Positions 1-7,417 of a stretch of DNA of 64,000 nt are shown here, one piece after another (positions within the stretch are counted from its first letter, which is position 1; the number at the start of each line of letters is the position of its first letter). The position numbers and the translations under genes were made by a program. The DNA comes from RDYZ01 sp964518905 (GTDB taxonomy: Bacteria > Cyanobacteriota > Cyanobacteriia > Cyanobacteriales > Geitlerinemataceae). The notes under the pieces are model-generated. The model was not told where the DNA came from. It worked only from the letters and a program-made list of their open reading frames with translations, and made no database searches. The stretch lies in the NCBI GenBank assembly GCA_964518905.1, contig CAZFJL010000019.1:1-64000 (forward strand), written 5' to 3'.

Positions 1-240
1 CCGCGGCAAAGATACTTGGGGGTCTCCCCCTGGGAAAATAGCTCAGTGCCAGGTCTACAACTGATACCGAATAGTTCAAAGCGGAGCCATGATAATTGGT
101 TTCGCTTTGTTGTTTTATGGAAGCTGACTGGGCTAGCAATGTTGTTCTCGCCCGATCAGCTTTTGTTATTGATTGGGATATCTGCGCCACAAGCATCCCA
201 ATCAAACCAAACTCAAACTTCGTTAATATCCTGGTGACGC
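1..240. other. Window edge, no gene recognised
   Basis: Only short open frames occur here and none resembles a known protein. A G5-TCT-C5 hairpin lies at 18-30. Nothing else can be assigned; the region is the 3' flank of the minus-strand gene that follows. Confidence 0.4.
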
Positions 241-1569
241 TTAGACGCGATTTATAAATCGTCGGTACACGATCGCCAAGCCCTCCGGCCCGCCCACATT
301 ACCCGGAAACAACACGACCGGCAATAGCGGAAAGAGGGAATGATCCGAGGGGGTGGTGACCACTGAGCAGCCCGCCAAAATTTGTCCGAGCAGCCGAGCC
401 GATCGCAATGCGAGACCGTCACTCAGTACGTCATTCGATGTGATCCCGCCTTTGCTGACCAAAAAACCGATCGAGGCTGGTAAACCCCGCACGATATCCA
501 TCAACAGCGACGAGACTGACTCGCCAAAGGCTAACCGCGTCTGAATATCGGCAAACTGTAATTCGCTGCGGCTGGTGTAGACTACGGGCGTTTGACCTGC
601 CGTGTGTGCCGCCTGTACCATCACTAACGCTTCCTCGCACAGCACCGGCGCTGCGACCCCATCGCGTAATCGCACCACGTCCAGTTCGACGCCGACAATT
701 CCCGGCTCTTGGAGTAGTTCGGCGAGCTGCTGGGTGGTTTTCTGGACGTGGGAGCCGACGATGAACGCGCCCGGTTTGCCGTCGCGGACGAATTGTGACA
801 TGGCCTCTGCTGCGATCGGCTGTGCTCCAACATTCGCAAGCGATGTCAACAGACTGGCAGCGCTGCGAAACAGAAAACGTTTACCTGTGGCGGCGACGGC
901 CAACAGATCCGCTGCGAGGCGATCAAGATCGGCCTGACAGTCGGCATCAACGGCAACGCAGACGTTATCACTCAGGTTGGCGAGACGATCGCGAGAGCCA
1001 GAACGAATATCGTCGAGAAGGAACCGTTCGACGTGATCAGCTGCAATGCGTCCGCCGGTTTTTTCTGCGACGTAGTCGGGCAGATAGGCCGTGCTGTAGC
1101 CGAAGACGGAGTCTCGGGCGAATTCGGTTTGATCGACCGGGGTTTCAACACCATCGACGACGAGATAGTGCGTACTGTCGCGGGTGATGCGTCCCCCCTC
1201 AAAAAAGGCGGGCGTCATGAAGTGGGCATCAAATGGGCCGAGTTCTTCGGCGATCGCGTCAGTTTCGGTGGGGTAATGGCCGCGTAGGGTCGAATCGGAT
1301 CGGCTGACGACGAGAAAGTCGCGGATGTGAGCTTGGGCGATCGCCTGTTTCAGGTTGCGGCAGACCTCGCGCGTGGTGGCGTCGGCGTCGGCGGGTGTCA
1401 TCGATCGCGTATTCGCCAAAATAAAGCAGATCGGCGATGCGTCCTCTAGGCCAAGTCGCAACGTGTCTACATCCCAACGCATTAGCAGCAAGCAACCGTG
1501 AACGGTTTGCGATCCGGTGGGGTCGTCATCAATAACGATGATTTTCGGGCGGTTGGTAATCTCGGTCAT
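241..1569 (-). CDS. Four-carbon acid sugar kinase family protein (DUF1537/YgbK-like)
   Basis: This 442-residue protein has the layout of the DUF1537 kinases, which phosphorylate four-carbon sugar acids such as threonate or erythronate. The N-terminal half starts with the family's nucleotide/substrate motif IDDDPTGSQTVHG (about residues 12-25) and contains SRSDSTLRGHYP (about 90-101). The C-terminal half has the GSHVQKTTQQ segment (about 270-280) and the glycine-rich FVSKGGITSND (about 370-380) typical of the C-terminal nucleotide-binding domain. The ATG at 1569 gives the motif at the expected distance from the N terminus. The natural substrate cannot be read from the sequence, and no dehydrogenase or aldolase partner of the usual pathway lies next to it. 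The gene diverges from the Ser-rich gene at 2106. Confidence 0.85.
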   Translation of the reverse strand: MTEITNRPKIIVIDDDPTGSQTVHGCLLLMRWDVDTLRLGLEDASPICFILANTRSMTPADADATTREVCRNLKQAIAQAHIRDFLVVSRSDSTLRGHYPTETDAIAEELGPFDAHFMTPAFFEGGRITRDSTHYLVVDGVETPVDQTEFARDSVFGYSTAYLPDYVAEKTGGRIAADHVERFLLDDIRSGSRDRLANLSDNVCVAVDADCQADLDRLAADLLAVAATGKRFLFRSAASLLTSLANVGAQPIAAEAMSQFVRDGKPGAFIVGSHVQKTTQQLAELLQEPGIVGVELDVVRLRDGVAAPVLCEEALVMVQAAHTAGQTPVVYTSRSELQFADIQTRLAFGESVSSLLMDIVRGLPASIGFLVSKGGITSNDVLSDGLALRSARLLGQILAGCSVVTTPSDHSLFPLLPVVLFPGNVGGPEGLAIVYRRFINRV

Positions 1570-2105
1570 GGTTTTGATTTAGGGCGACGCAGTGCGGAGA
1601 CGTGAAGACATTAGTGCTGCAATTTTCTCATCTCATCCCGAACACTCGATCTGATCGTCACGGTTCGCTGCAAAATCTTCGGATATTCTCGCCCTTGCAC
1701 GTTGGTTTGCAGGGTTTAGAGTGCTGTGAGACTGTTACCAAAACTCGCGAGAAGGTCGCGATTTTCACGATCGTAATTTTCTCCGATCGTAACCACTCTG
1801 GAAATCATGCCTGAACATCATAGATCTGCCGACAAACTAACCTCAAGAAACGTGAACTTTTCTGATAGCTTGTTCGATCAATGCTGCCGTTTTAAAAAGC
1901 GCGAACAGGTATCCCGTCCTACCGCCTATTCTCAATAAGTACAATCACTCAAACCATGATTTCATGCCAATGTACACTCACTACAACCGTTCTCAGTTCC
2001 CGGTCTCAGAATGTTGTAATTCTGAGGCCGACTCTCATACTTTTTTGCTATGATTTAACTAATCGCAATAAAAATATTGTTTTTCATTAAGGAGAGTATT
2101 GAATC
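1570..2105. promoter_or_regulatory. Divergent intergenic region with hairpin and promoter for the gene at 2106
   Basis: About 540 bases without a gene. An 11-bp stem (one G-T pair) with loop GTTGTA lies at 2002-2029. A good -10 hexamer, TATGAT, lies at 2049-2054, and a strong AAGGAGA ribosome binding site at about 2090 precedes the ATG at 2106. No clear -35 is seen; the hairpin occupies that place, so it could be an attenuator or an activator site. The rest shows nothing distinct. Confidence 0.45.
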
Positions 2106-2504
2106 ATGGGATTCCTGCAACGTCTGTTTGGCCTTAAGGAGCAAGACAACACAACAATTCAAGCCAAGGAATCGAAAGAAGCATACTTTCTCGATGCAGA
2201 TTCGGCTAAGACCTTTGGTGATATTGACTACATGCGTCAGCCAAAAGCCGTTGAGCGCACGTTCCCGAAAGTGGAAGGCATGAACTACGGCGGACGACGC
2301 AAAATTAGCCAGTTCAGCTCTGATGGCGCGGCTGTCGTTTACGACGGTGACGGCAAACCGACGAATAATGCCTCGTCGTCCGCTTCTTCCTCCTCATCTT
2401 CAAGCTCTGAGTCGGCTCCGGCTTCAACCCCAACCCGGAGTAGCTCGTCGTCGGCGGATCAATCGATCGATTTCCGTTCGATGGCTCGCAACATCAAGCG
2501 CTAA
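2106..2504 (+). CDS. Small Ser-rich cyanobacterial hypothetical protein
   Basis: A 132-residue protein. The first 75 residues look folded and conserved-like (MGFLQRLFGL..., then FLDADSAKTFGDIDYMRQPK). A low-complexity region of almost only Ser, Ala, Thr and Pro follows (about residues 85-120), and the C terminus is a short basic segment ending FRSMARNIKR. It has no signal peptide; the amphipathic N-terminal FLQRLFGL could associate with a membrane. The strong ribosome binding site at 2090-2096 and the perfect terminator downstream show a single-gene transcription unit. I believe similar short proteins occur widely in cyanobacteria, but I cannot assign a function. Confidence 0.75.
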   Translation: MGFLQRLFGLKEQDNTTIQAKESKEAYFLDADSAKTFGDIDYMRQPKAVERTFPKVEGMNYGGRRKISQFSSDGAAVVYDGDGKPTNNASSSASSSSSSSSESAPASTPTRSSSSSADQSIDFRSMARNIKR

Positions 2505-2618
2505 GGAGCCTTAGGGTCAGTGCGATCGCCTGTCTTGCATCGCCTTAATCTGCGATAAGTTCAAGATTTAGGCCGCTGCGAGTCAGCACTCTCGGTACTC
2601 TAAGTTTGAATCAGTCCT

Positions 2619-2652
2619 ACAAAAAAGCAGCTCTTTCGAGCTGCTTTTTTGT
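2619..2652 (+). terminator. Rho-independent terminator after the Ser-rich gene
   Basis: Perfect 15-bp inverted repeat with loop TTTC; the GC-rich part is GCAGCTC/GAGCTGC, flanked by A6 and T6. It can act in both directions. Confidence 0.85.
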
Positions 2653-2733
2653 GGCTCATAACTGGCTCTCGACGAACTTGTTAAGCTTGAAGCAAACTCG
2701 CAACGCCTCGATTGCACAGGAGCACTACCCGCC

Positions 2734-4422
2734 ATGAATGCCATTCCCGCGACTCAATCGGCGTGGCAACAACTCCGCCAGAAAAAGATCGATTGCCATC
2801 AAGCGATCGCCTTGCTGGTAGACGAAAACGGGATTGTCAATCTATCCCTGCTCGATCGCGATGTGAGCCATCGCTTTTTTCGCGAATTTCCCGACAAGAC
2901 CCGCTTACCGTCGGTGATCCCGCTGCTGCTGTGGCGCAACTGTTTTTATCTGGGGACGCCCGTAGATTTTACGCCCGAGATGCTGCGTGACCTCAAGGAT
3001 CGTACCCTCACGGATATTAATATTATCCCGATCGCCCAAAAAAGCTACAGCGCTTGGTATCACGCCCAGACCATTGACCCACGGGCGATCGACGCTGCCC
3101 CGTTGGTCAATCCGATTACGGGCAAAATTGAAAACGAAGATCTGACCGAAACAACGCCGCATTTCATTGATCTCGCCGTTGATCAAATTGGCCGAATTAA
3201 GACGATTATTTCCGCCGCTCTGCGCAATCGGGCTAGCGACATTCATCTCGAACCCACCGAAGCCGACGGGCTTCGGGTTCGCTACCGCATTGACGGCATC
3301 CTGCGAGAAATCATGACCCTGCCGCCGGATATTGCCCGCCGGGTGATCGTGGCGCTGAAGGTGATGGCGGAGATCGATATTGCCGAGAGTCGCAGACCCC
3401 AGGATGGCCGCATTGGTGAGCAGTACACCGCTGATGGTGAGATTGGTAATTTGGATATGCGGGTGAGCACGCTGCCCTGCATTACGGGTAGTGATGAAAA
3501 TCGCGAAAAGGCGGTGATTCGACTCTTACCGCAGGATAATCCCTTTGTGAATCTCGACGATTTAGGGTTTTCGCCCGCCGCATTGAAGACCTATCGGGGC
3601 TGGCTGAGTCAGCCCCAAGGGACGATCGTCCTGACCGGGCCGACGGGATCTGGCAAAACAAGTACGTTGTACACGAGCTTACAGGCGATCGCCAGCGAGG
3701 CCGTAAACGTGGTCACCGTCGAAAATCCCGTGGAATATGTGCTGCCAAATATCACCCAAACTCAGGTCAATGAGCGGGCGGGGATGACCTTTTCGGCGGG
3801 ATTGCGAGCGATTTTGCGCCAAGATCCCGACATTATTATGATTGGCGAAATTCGCGATCACGATACCGCTGAAACTGCCATCCGTGCGGCGCTGACCGGC
3901 CACCTGGTCTTTACGACGCTGCACACGAATGACGCGATCGGCGCGATTCCCCGCCTCAAAGACCTCGGCCCTGATCCGGGCTTAATTAGCGATGCGCTGC
4001 TCGGCATTGTCGCCCAGCGTCTCGTGCGTCGCGTCTGTCCCCACTGCGCGGTTCCCCATGTTCCCAGTCCCGAGGAGTTGAGCTTACTCGGGTTGCGTCC
4101 GGGGGAAGTCCCGATCGACCGGTGGCGCAAGGGCAAAGGGTGTGCCAACTGTTTCGGGTCGGGCTATGCCGGACGTGAGGCGATCGTCGAGTTGCTCGAT
4201 GTGGACGATCGTGTTCAAGAGCTGATTTACGACGGTACGCTCGGCCAACTGAAAGCCTATTTGCGAGAGACCGGTTTTGTGTCATTTCGCACGTCTGCCC
4301 TAGAAAAAATCATCGCTGGACTAACGACGGTCGATGAAGCCCTGAGAGTCCTGCACCGCAACGCCCTACGTACGCGAACAACCCCCACCGCTCCGCCCTC
4401 CGTTGCCGCGATGACGGGATAA
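2734..4422 (+). CDS. GspE/PilB-family secretion or pilus assembly ATPase
   Basis: A 562-residue hexameric ATPase of the type II secretion/type IV pilus extension family. After an N-terminal GspE domain come a conserved N2 domain (ASDIHLEPTE, about residues 167-176), Walker A GPTGSGKTST (about 304-313), an Asp box (about 330), Walker B IIMIGEIRD (about 368-376), and a His box around LTGHLVFTTLHTND. A four-Cys zinc site is visible (CPHC and, about 40 residues later, CANC). It is shorter than the usual main pilus extension ATPase PilB1 (about 670 residues), so it fits better with the second, GspE-annotated paralogue of cyanobacteria. The start is set by AGGAG at 2719-2723. The prepilin peptidase at 37783 would serve the same machinery; pilC and pilT are not here. 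Confidence 0.88.
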   Translation: MNAIPATQSAWQQLRQKKIDCHQAIALLVDENGIVNLSLLDRDVSHRFFREFPDKTRLPSVIPLLLWRNCFYLGTPVDFTPEMLRDLKDRTLTDINIIPIAQKSYSAWYHAQTIDPRAIDAAPLVNPITGKIENEDLTETTPHFIDLAVDQIGRIKTIISAALRNRASDIHLEPTEADGLRVRYRIDGILREIMTLPPDIARRVIVALKVMAEIDIAESRRPQDGRIGEQYTADGEIGNLDMRVSTLPCITGSDENREKAVIRLLPQDNPFVNLDDLGFSPAALKTYRGWLSQPQGTIVLTGPTGSGKTSTLYTSLQAIASEAVNVVTVENPVEYVLPNITQTQVNERAGMTFSAGLRAILRQDPDIIMIGEIRDHDTAETAIRAALTGHLVFTTLHTNDAIGAIPRLKDLGPDPGLISDALLGIVAQRLVRRVCPHCAVPHVPSPEELSLLGLRPGEVPIDRWRKGKGCANCFGSGYAGREAIVELLDVDDRVQELIYDGTLGQLKAYLRETGFVSFRTSALEKIIAGLTTVDEALRVLHRNALRTRTTPTAPPSVAAMTG

Positions 4423-4491
4423 GCTAGTATCCCCACCGGTGTATCGTCCCTGCTTAACCTGAGTTCACTTTAGTTGATTCTCTCTCAAAGT

Positions 4492-4524
4492 AAAGCCCGC
4501 CGATCATCGCGATCGGCGGGCTTT
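4492..4524. terminator. Bidirectional terminator between gspE/pilB-like gene and the island
   Basis: Perfect 14-bp arms (AAAGCCCGCCGATC and its complement) around a 5-nt loop ATCGC. It serves the upstream plus-strand ATPase gene and could also stop the convergent recombinase transcript. It marks the last clearly ancestral feature before the accessory island. Confidence 0.85.
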
Positions 4525-4543
4525 TGATTTGCGGGGCGTGTAT

Positions 4544-5740
4544 CTATCGGTGATTATTGTACGCTTCGCACAACTCAGCGAACAACATCTCAACAGCTTT
4601 AGCTGCTACCTTCATTCGTAGCTTACGAGCTGGCATCTTCGCCGCTTTATAGCCGTCCATAATGCGACCTAACTCAATGCCGATCTCGTTCTTCGGACGA
4701 CAGCGGGCAACCTCGATCCGGGTAAATGTCCATTGCCACAGCGCCGTTCGACACAGACCCGATCCAGCTTTCTGCATCGTCCGGTTATCCTGACCAGACC
4801 ATTCGCGAGTTGGCGCAACGCCTAGCGACTTTTTGAACCGGCGCTCTGATAAATAACGGCGGGTCGGTTTGCCGCTGTTGCGTCCCTTGCGAACTGCGAT
4901 GAGTGGCTGACCCTCATCGTTCAGGAAGTTCTCGAACGGGTAGATCTGACTGAGTATCATGCCTGAGATTCGCAGACCAAACCCGAACTTATCGAAGATC
5001 TCACGGTAGACAGAAAACCGCTCAGACGTTCGTACGATCGCGGCTAACTCCATCTCTAGCAATGACTCTTGTTCACCGAGATCAGACAGCATCGCCGCGG
5101 CGAATCGGGTCTCTTGTTCGATGCCACTGCCAACAGTCGCGGCGTACTCGCGATCGTACTTTTTAGAGTTTGACCGTCCGGCAACCCAGCGCCATAGGTT
5201 TGGCGCTGGTTTGAATAGATCTCGTTTGGCTTGGCGATTCGCAATTTCTGGGAACTGCCACGCGAGATCCTGACGAATGCGATTGACAATCGGTGATTGA
5301 ACGCGGTTGATGTGTGCCAGTCGTAAACATAGGTCTCGCATTCTCGCGAGTTCCTGATCACGTTGCTGCAACCACCGACGCGGCGAATTAGCAAAGGCGT
5401 AGTAATAGCAAGCCAACGCCAGTGCGTCGGCTTCGTCGTCTTTGTCCGGTAGGTCTAATGATTTGCGATACGCCGGTAGAGCGTTGTTGCTGACTAGACG
5501 AACTTCGACACCGGCCTCTGCTAATTTCGTTCCCCATAGGCGTTGATAATTTACGCCGGTCGGTTCCATCACAGCTACGTCTGGAGCTAATGCGATCGCC
5601 GCTTTTAACCCGGCGGCGTTCGCTTGGAACGTGTAAAATTCAGTGTCAATGAATGACTCGCGGGCGTCTATCGGTGCGTCATTGAGAAGGCAACACACGA
5701 TAGACGATCGACAAATATCGACGCCTAAAACTTTGGTCAT
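4544..5740 (-). CDS. IS110-family DEDD recombinase (transposase)
   Basis: A 398-residue RNA-guided-type recombinase of the IS110 family. The N-terminal RuvC-like DEDD domain is visible: GVDICRSS (Asp8), VAVMEPTGVNYQRLW (Glu about 59) and LPDKDDEADALAL (Asp about 100-105). The C-terminal Tnp domain follows with the helix-hairpin-like segment FGFGLRISGMILSQIYPFE (about residues 255-273), KKSLGVAPT and LCRTALWQW near the end. The length is normal and no frameshift is seen. ATG at 5740 is taken as start; a TTG two codons earlier is possible. The upstream 220 nt is highly structured and preceded by a hammerhead ribozyme, while only about 15 bp separate the stop from an old terminator. That fits the IS110 group layout, in which the noncoding RNA lies before the recombinase gene. 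Confidence 0.88.
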   Translation of the reverse strand: MTKVLGVDICRSSIVCCLLNDAPIDARESFIDTEFYTFQANAAGLKAAIALAPDVAVMEPTGVNYQRLWGTKLAEAGVEVRLVSNNALPAYRKSLDLPDKDDEADALALACYYYAFANSPRRWLQQRDQELARMRDLCLRLAHINRVQSPIVNRIRQDLAWQFPEIANRQAKRDLFKPAPNLWRWVAGRSNSKKYDREYAATVGSGIEQETRFAAAMLSDLGEQESLLEMELAAIVRTSERFSVYREIFDKFGFGLRISGMILSQIYPFENFLNDEGQPLIAVRKGRNSGKPTRRYLSERRFKKSLGVAPTREWSGQDNRTMQKAGSGLCRTALWQWTFTRIEVARCRPKNEIGIELGRIMDGYKAAKMPARKLRMKVAAKAVEMLFAELCEAYNNHR

Positions 5741-5961
5741 ATTCAATTAGGTAGGTTCTATATCCGTGGGAGCGTAATTTTGCGCACGATCGGGTAGCCC
5801 TAGAATCTCCCAAAGGACAGAGCCTATTTCACTCTCTGGGCAAGTTCGATCGCGATCGGCAATGCCGTTGCAGCCCGTGAACTCAGATGAGCAGAAAGCT
5901 CGTTTCACTACCTAGGCATAAGCAACGGCATAGACCGGCGGACGGTTGCGATCCGTACCGC
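5741..5961 (-). ncRNA. Structured leader RNA before the IS110 recombinase, candidate bridge RNA
   Basis: On the minus strand this segment can fold into a series of stems: an 8-bp stem with one bulge and a 7-nt loop (5961-5938); a 10-bp perfect stem (5931-5922 with 5871-5862) that encloses two inner stems (5908-5904 with 5881-5877, and 5901-5898 with 5892-5889); a 5-bp stem (5838-5834 with 5822-5818); and a 5-bp stem (5811-5807 with 5772-5768). No protein-coding frame is supported. IS110-group elements carry their bridge RNA in just this place, between the element end and the recombinase start. The internal loops could hold guide sequences, but I could not match them to target and donor ends, so the identity is inferred. 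Confidence 0.5.
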
Positions 5962-6020
5962 GACGGTGACATTGATGTCACCGTTTCGTCCGAAGGATCA
6001 TTCGGACTCATCAGGCGGTA
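5956..6020 (-). ncRNA. Type I hammerhead ribozyme
   Basis: Read on the minus strand: stem I 5' strand UACCGC (6020-6015); core CUGAUGA (6014-6008); stem II GUCCGAA/UUCGGAC (6007-6001 and 5994-5988) with loop UGAUCC; core GAA (5987-5985); stem III of 9 perfect pairs (5984-5976 with 5971-5963) with loop UCAA, starting with the required A15.1-U16.1 pair; cleavage-site base C17 (5962); stem I 3' strand GCGGUA (5961-5956). G8 is 6009 and G12 is 5987. All invariant core positions of the hammerhead family are present, so self-cleavage is predicted between 5962 and 5961. Stem I carries the free ends, which makes it type I. An outer stem I helix with a loop for tertiary contact to loop II is not obvious. 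Confidence 0.95.
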
Positions 6021-6022
6021 AG

Positions 6023-6301
6023 TTATGCAGGGTCTCGCTTTGACTGATTTCGGAACCGTTGCGCGATCGCGGTCGCATCCTGGCCACCCACGACTAGATC
6101 GCGTCCACTGGTGAAGCGGATGACCAGGCGTTGAGTTGCTGGGTTAAATTTCGAGTATTCAACCTGTGCCAAGTTCACAAAATGAACCAGGCCGTCCTGG
6201 TCAATCGCGAAAACGACGAACGCCGGAGACATGTCATAGCTGACGATGCCCGACGGCGGTGGCGGAACCGATGGCAGTGACGGGCGTTTGAGCTGTGTCA
6301 T
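6023..6301 (-). CDS. Small hypothetical island protein directly upstream of the ribozyme
   Basis: A 92-residue protein with a Pro-rich N terminus (about residues 8-17) followed by a probable compact beta-rich domain (VVFAIDQDGLVHFVNLAQV ... LVIRFTSGRDLVVGG) and a basic C-terminal tail. The pattern of a short strand, turn, strand and RFTSGRDLVV resembles small PH-like or Sm-like folds, but I recognise no family. Its ATG overlaps the stop of the upstream gene as TAATG, so translation is probably coupled. Its TAA stop is only two bases from stem I of the hammerhead ribozyme, so its mRNA should be cut 61 nt after the stop codon. Confidence 0.65.
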   Translation of the reverse strand: MTQLKRPSLPSVPPPPSGIVSYDMSPAFVVFAIDQDGLVHFVNLAQVEYSKFNPATQRLVIRFTSGRDLVVGGQDATAIAQRFRNQSKRDPA

Positions 6302-6612
6302 TATGCGACCTCAAAGCGTTTTCGGTGTTCATCCATTGGCGATAGGCCGGAGTTTTTCAAAGCACACTTGCGATAGAGATCGGACGCTTGATTCAAGTCT
6401 TTGATCGTTGCTTCAATGCCTTCGATTGAGATTTGCTGCATGGCATCGATCGCGGTACTTGAGATCCGATCCTCGATCGCATGAATGTTGCGCTTGTGAA
6501 TTGCGGCTAACTCCACAATGGCGATCGCACACTTCAATTCCAGCAGTGCCAGAAAGTAGCGATCGTCATCGCATAGGCTCGTGAATCGCACACGGCGTTT
6601 GCGCTGGGTCAT
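6301..6612 (-). CDS. Small hypothetical helical protein, first gene of the ribozyme operon
   Basis: A 103-residue protein starting MTQRKRRVRF. A basic N terminus is followed by long helices (YFLALLELKCAIAIVELAA, then a Glu/Ile/Lys-rich segment to the end). No family is recognised; the basic N terminus and helical body would suit a small nucleic-acid-binding or adaptor protein. The ATG at 6612 is chosen because GGGG lies about six bases upstream; an in-frame start at 6681 would add 23 unlikely residues and run into the promoter. Transcription starts in the region with the twin palindromes and diverges from the XRE regulator gene, so that regulator may control it. Confidence 0.6.
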   Translation of the reverse strand: MTQRKRRVRFTSLCDDDRYFLALLELKCAIAIVELAAIHKRNIHAIEDRISSTAIDAMQQISIEGIEATIKDLNQASDLYRKCALKNSGLSPMDEHRKRFEVA

Positions 6613-6732
6613 AGTTACCCCATAGGTTGTAATGGTTCGGTAGACAGAAACAGTTACACCGATTAGATTTGGCGTATACAACGGCTCGCAACCTTCCTAC
6701 AGCTCGCAAGTCGTGTTCGTGTGTCTGTCTTG

Positions 6733-6775
6733 AGAAACTATAGTTTCTTTTCCCCTAAATAGCAAACTATAGTTT
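6733..6775. promoter_or_regulatory. Twin palindromic operators between the XRE gene and the ribozyme operon
   Basis: Two copies of the palindrome AAACTATAGTTT. The first is extended to a perfect 16-mer at 6733-6748; the second is a perfect 12-mer at 6764-6775. Centres are 29 bp apart, close to three helical turns. The second copy ends 20 bp before the start codon of the XRE-type regulator. This arrangement is typical of an autoregulating Cro/CI-type repressor that also controls the divergent operon. Confidence 0.75.
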
Positions 6776-6795
6776 CTTTATTGAGGTAAAATGAA

Positions 6796-7053
6796 ATGAG
6801 TACGGAAAAGGGAACGACATTGAACGATTTAATCGCAAGTGCGGGTCTTAATCAAATAGAGTTTGCTTACCGAGTTGGCGTCACTACACAAGCGGTTCGT
6901 CTCTGGGCGCGTGGCGTCCGAACTCCTACACTAGCCGTCGCCTTGAAAGCTACTCGCGTCTTGAATTGCTCGATCGAACGTTTCGCTATGGCGTGCAAAA
7001 TTCCAGTAACGACCGATGACGCAACCGACACGGGTACAGACATCACTGTTTGA
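6796..7053 (+). CDS. XRE-family helix-turn-helix regulator
   Basis: An 85-residue single-domain Cro/CI-type DNA-binding protein. The helix-turn-helix is visible as LNQIEFAYRVGVTTQAVRLW (about residues 19-38), followed by ARGVRTPTLAVALKATRVLN. The C-terminal tail is short, acidic and Thr-rich. GAGG at 6783-6786 fixes the start; a two-codon frame ATG-AAA-TGA overlaps just before it. Twin palindromes upstream are the likely operators. The next gene begins 38 bases inside this one in another frame, so the two are probably co-translated. The likely role is control of the element's genes, including the divergent operon that ends in the ribozyme and recombinase. Confidence 0.85.
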   Translation: MSTEKGTTLNDLIASAGLNQIEFAYRVGVTTQAVRLWARGVRTPTLAVALKATRVLNCSIERFAMACKIPVTTDDATDTGTDITV

Positions 7054-7417
7054 CTTAGAGGAGTACCAGACGCTCCAGGGCGCTGACTACCAGTGGGACA
7101 CCATAGGCCGCGATCCGTACTGGGATGAAATATGCGATCAAGCCGATCGCGATCGACTGCCCAAAACATCCCGCCGTGGCACACAAGCGGGTAATGCGAG
7201 CGGGTGGATTACCTATGAGGAGAAACTAAGCAAGTCAGGCGTTCGCACTCGCTACTATGCCTATCGGTGGTTTCTGTCTACCGGTCGTGTGGGATATCGG
7301 GGCATTCGGCGATCGGATGTTGCCCTGGTGCGATCGATGATCGATCGCGGCGATCGTGTCGCTCAAATCTTGGAATCTATGCCGGTTCGCCGTCGGGGGA
7401 GTCTTGTCAAACCATGA
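7016..7417 (+). CDS. Small island protein with N-terminal clamp-like motif
   Basis: A 133-residue protein. Residues 8-12 read QTSLF, close to the beta sliding clamp-binding pentapeptide (consensus QL[S/D]LF), and are followed by acidic residues. The C-terminal half (GWITYEEKLSKSG, then YYAYRWFLSTGRVGYRGIRR, then a helical SMIDRGDRVAQILESM) is a small basic, aromatic-rich fold. It recalls short cyanobacterial mobile-element proteins that repeat a Tyr/Trp/Arg-rich core, but I recall that family only loosely. The start overlaps the XRE gene by 38 bases. The stop overlaps the next start as ATGA. Confidence 0.65.
   Translation: MTQPTRVQTSLFDLEEYQTLQGADYQWDTIGRDPYWDEICDQADRDRLPKTSRRGTQAGNASGWITYEEKLSKSGVRTRYYAYRWFLSTGRVGYRGIRRSDVALVRSMIDRGDRVAQILESMPVRRRGSLVKP

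Noticed and set aside
16..237. 73-codon open frame at the window edge
   Set aside because: No ribosome binding site, no recognisable sequence and a Ser/Asn-rich composition; not supported as a gene.
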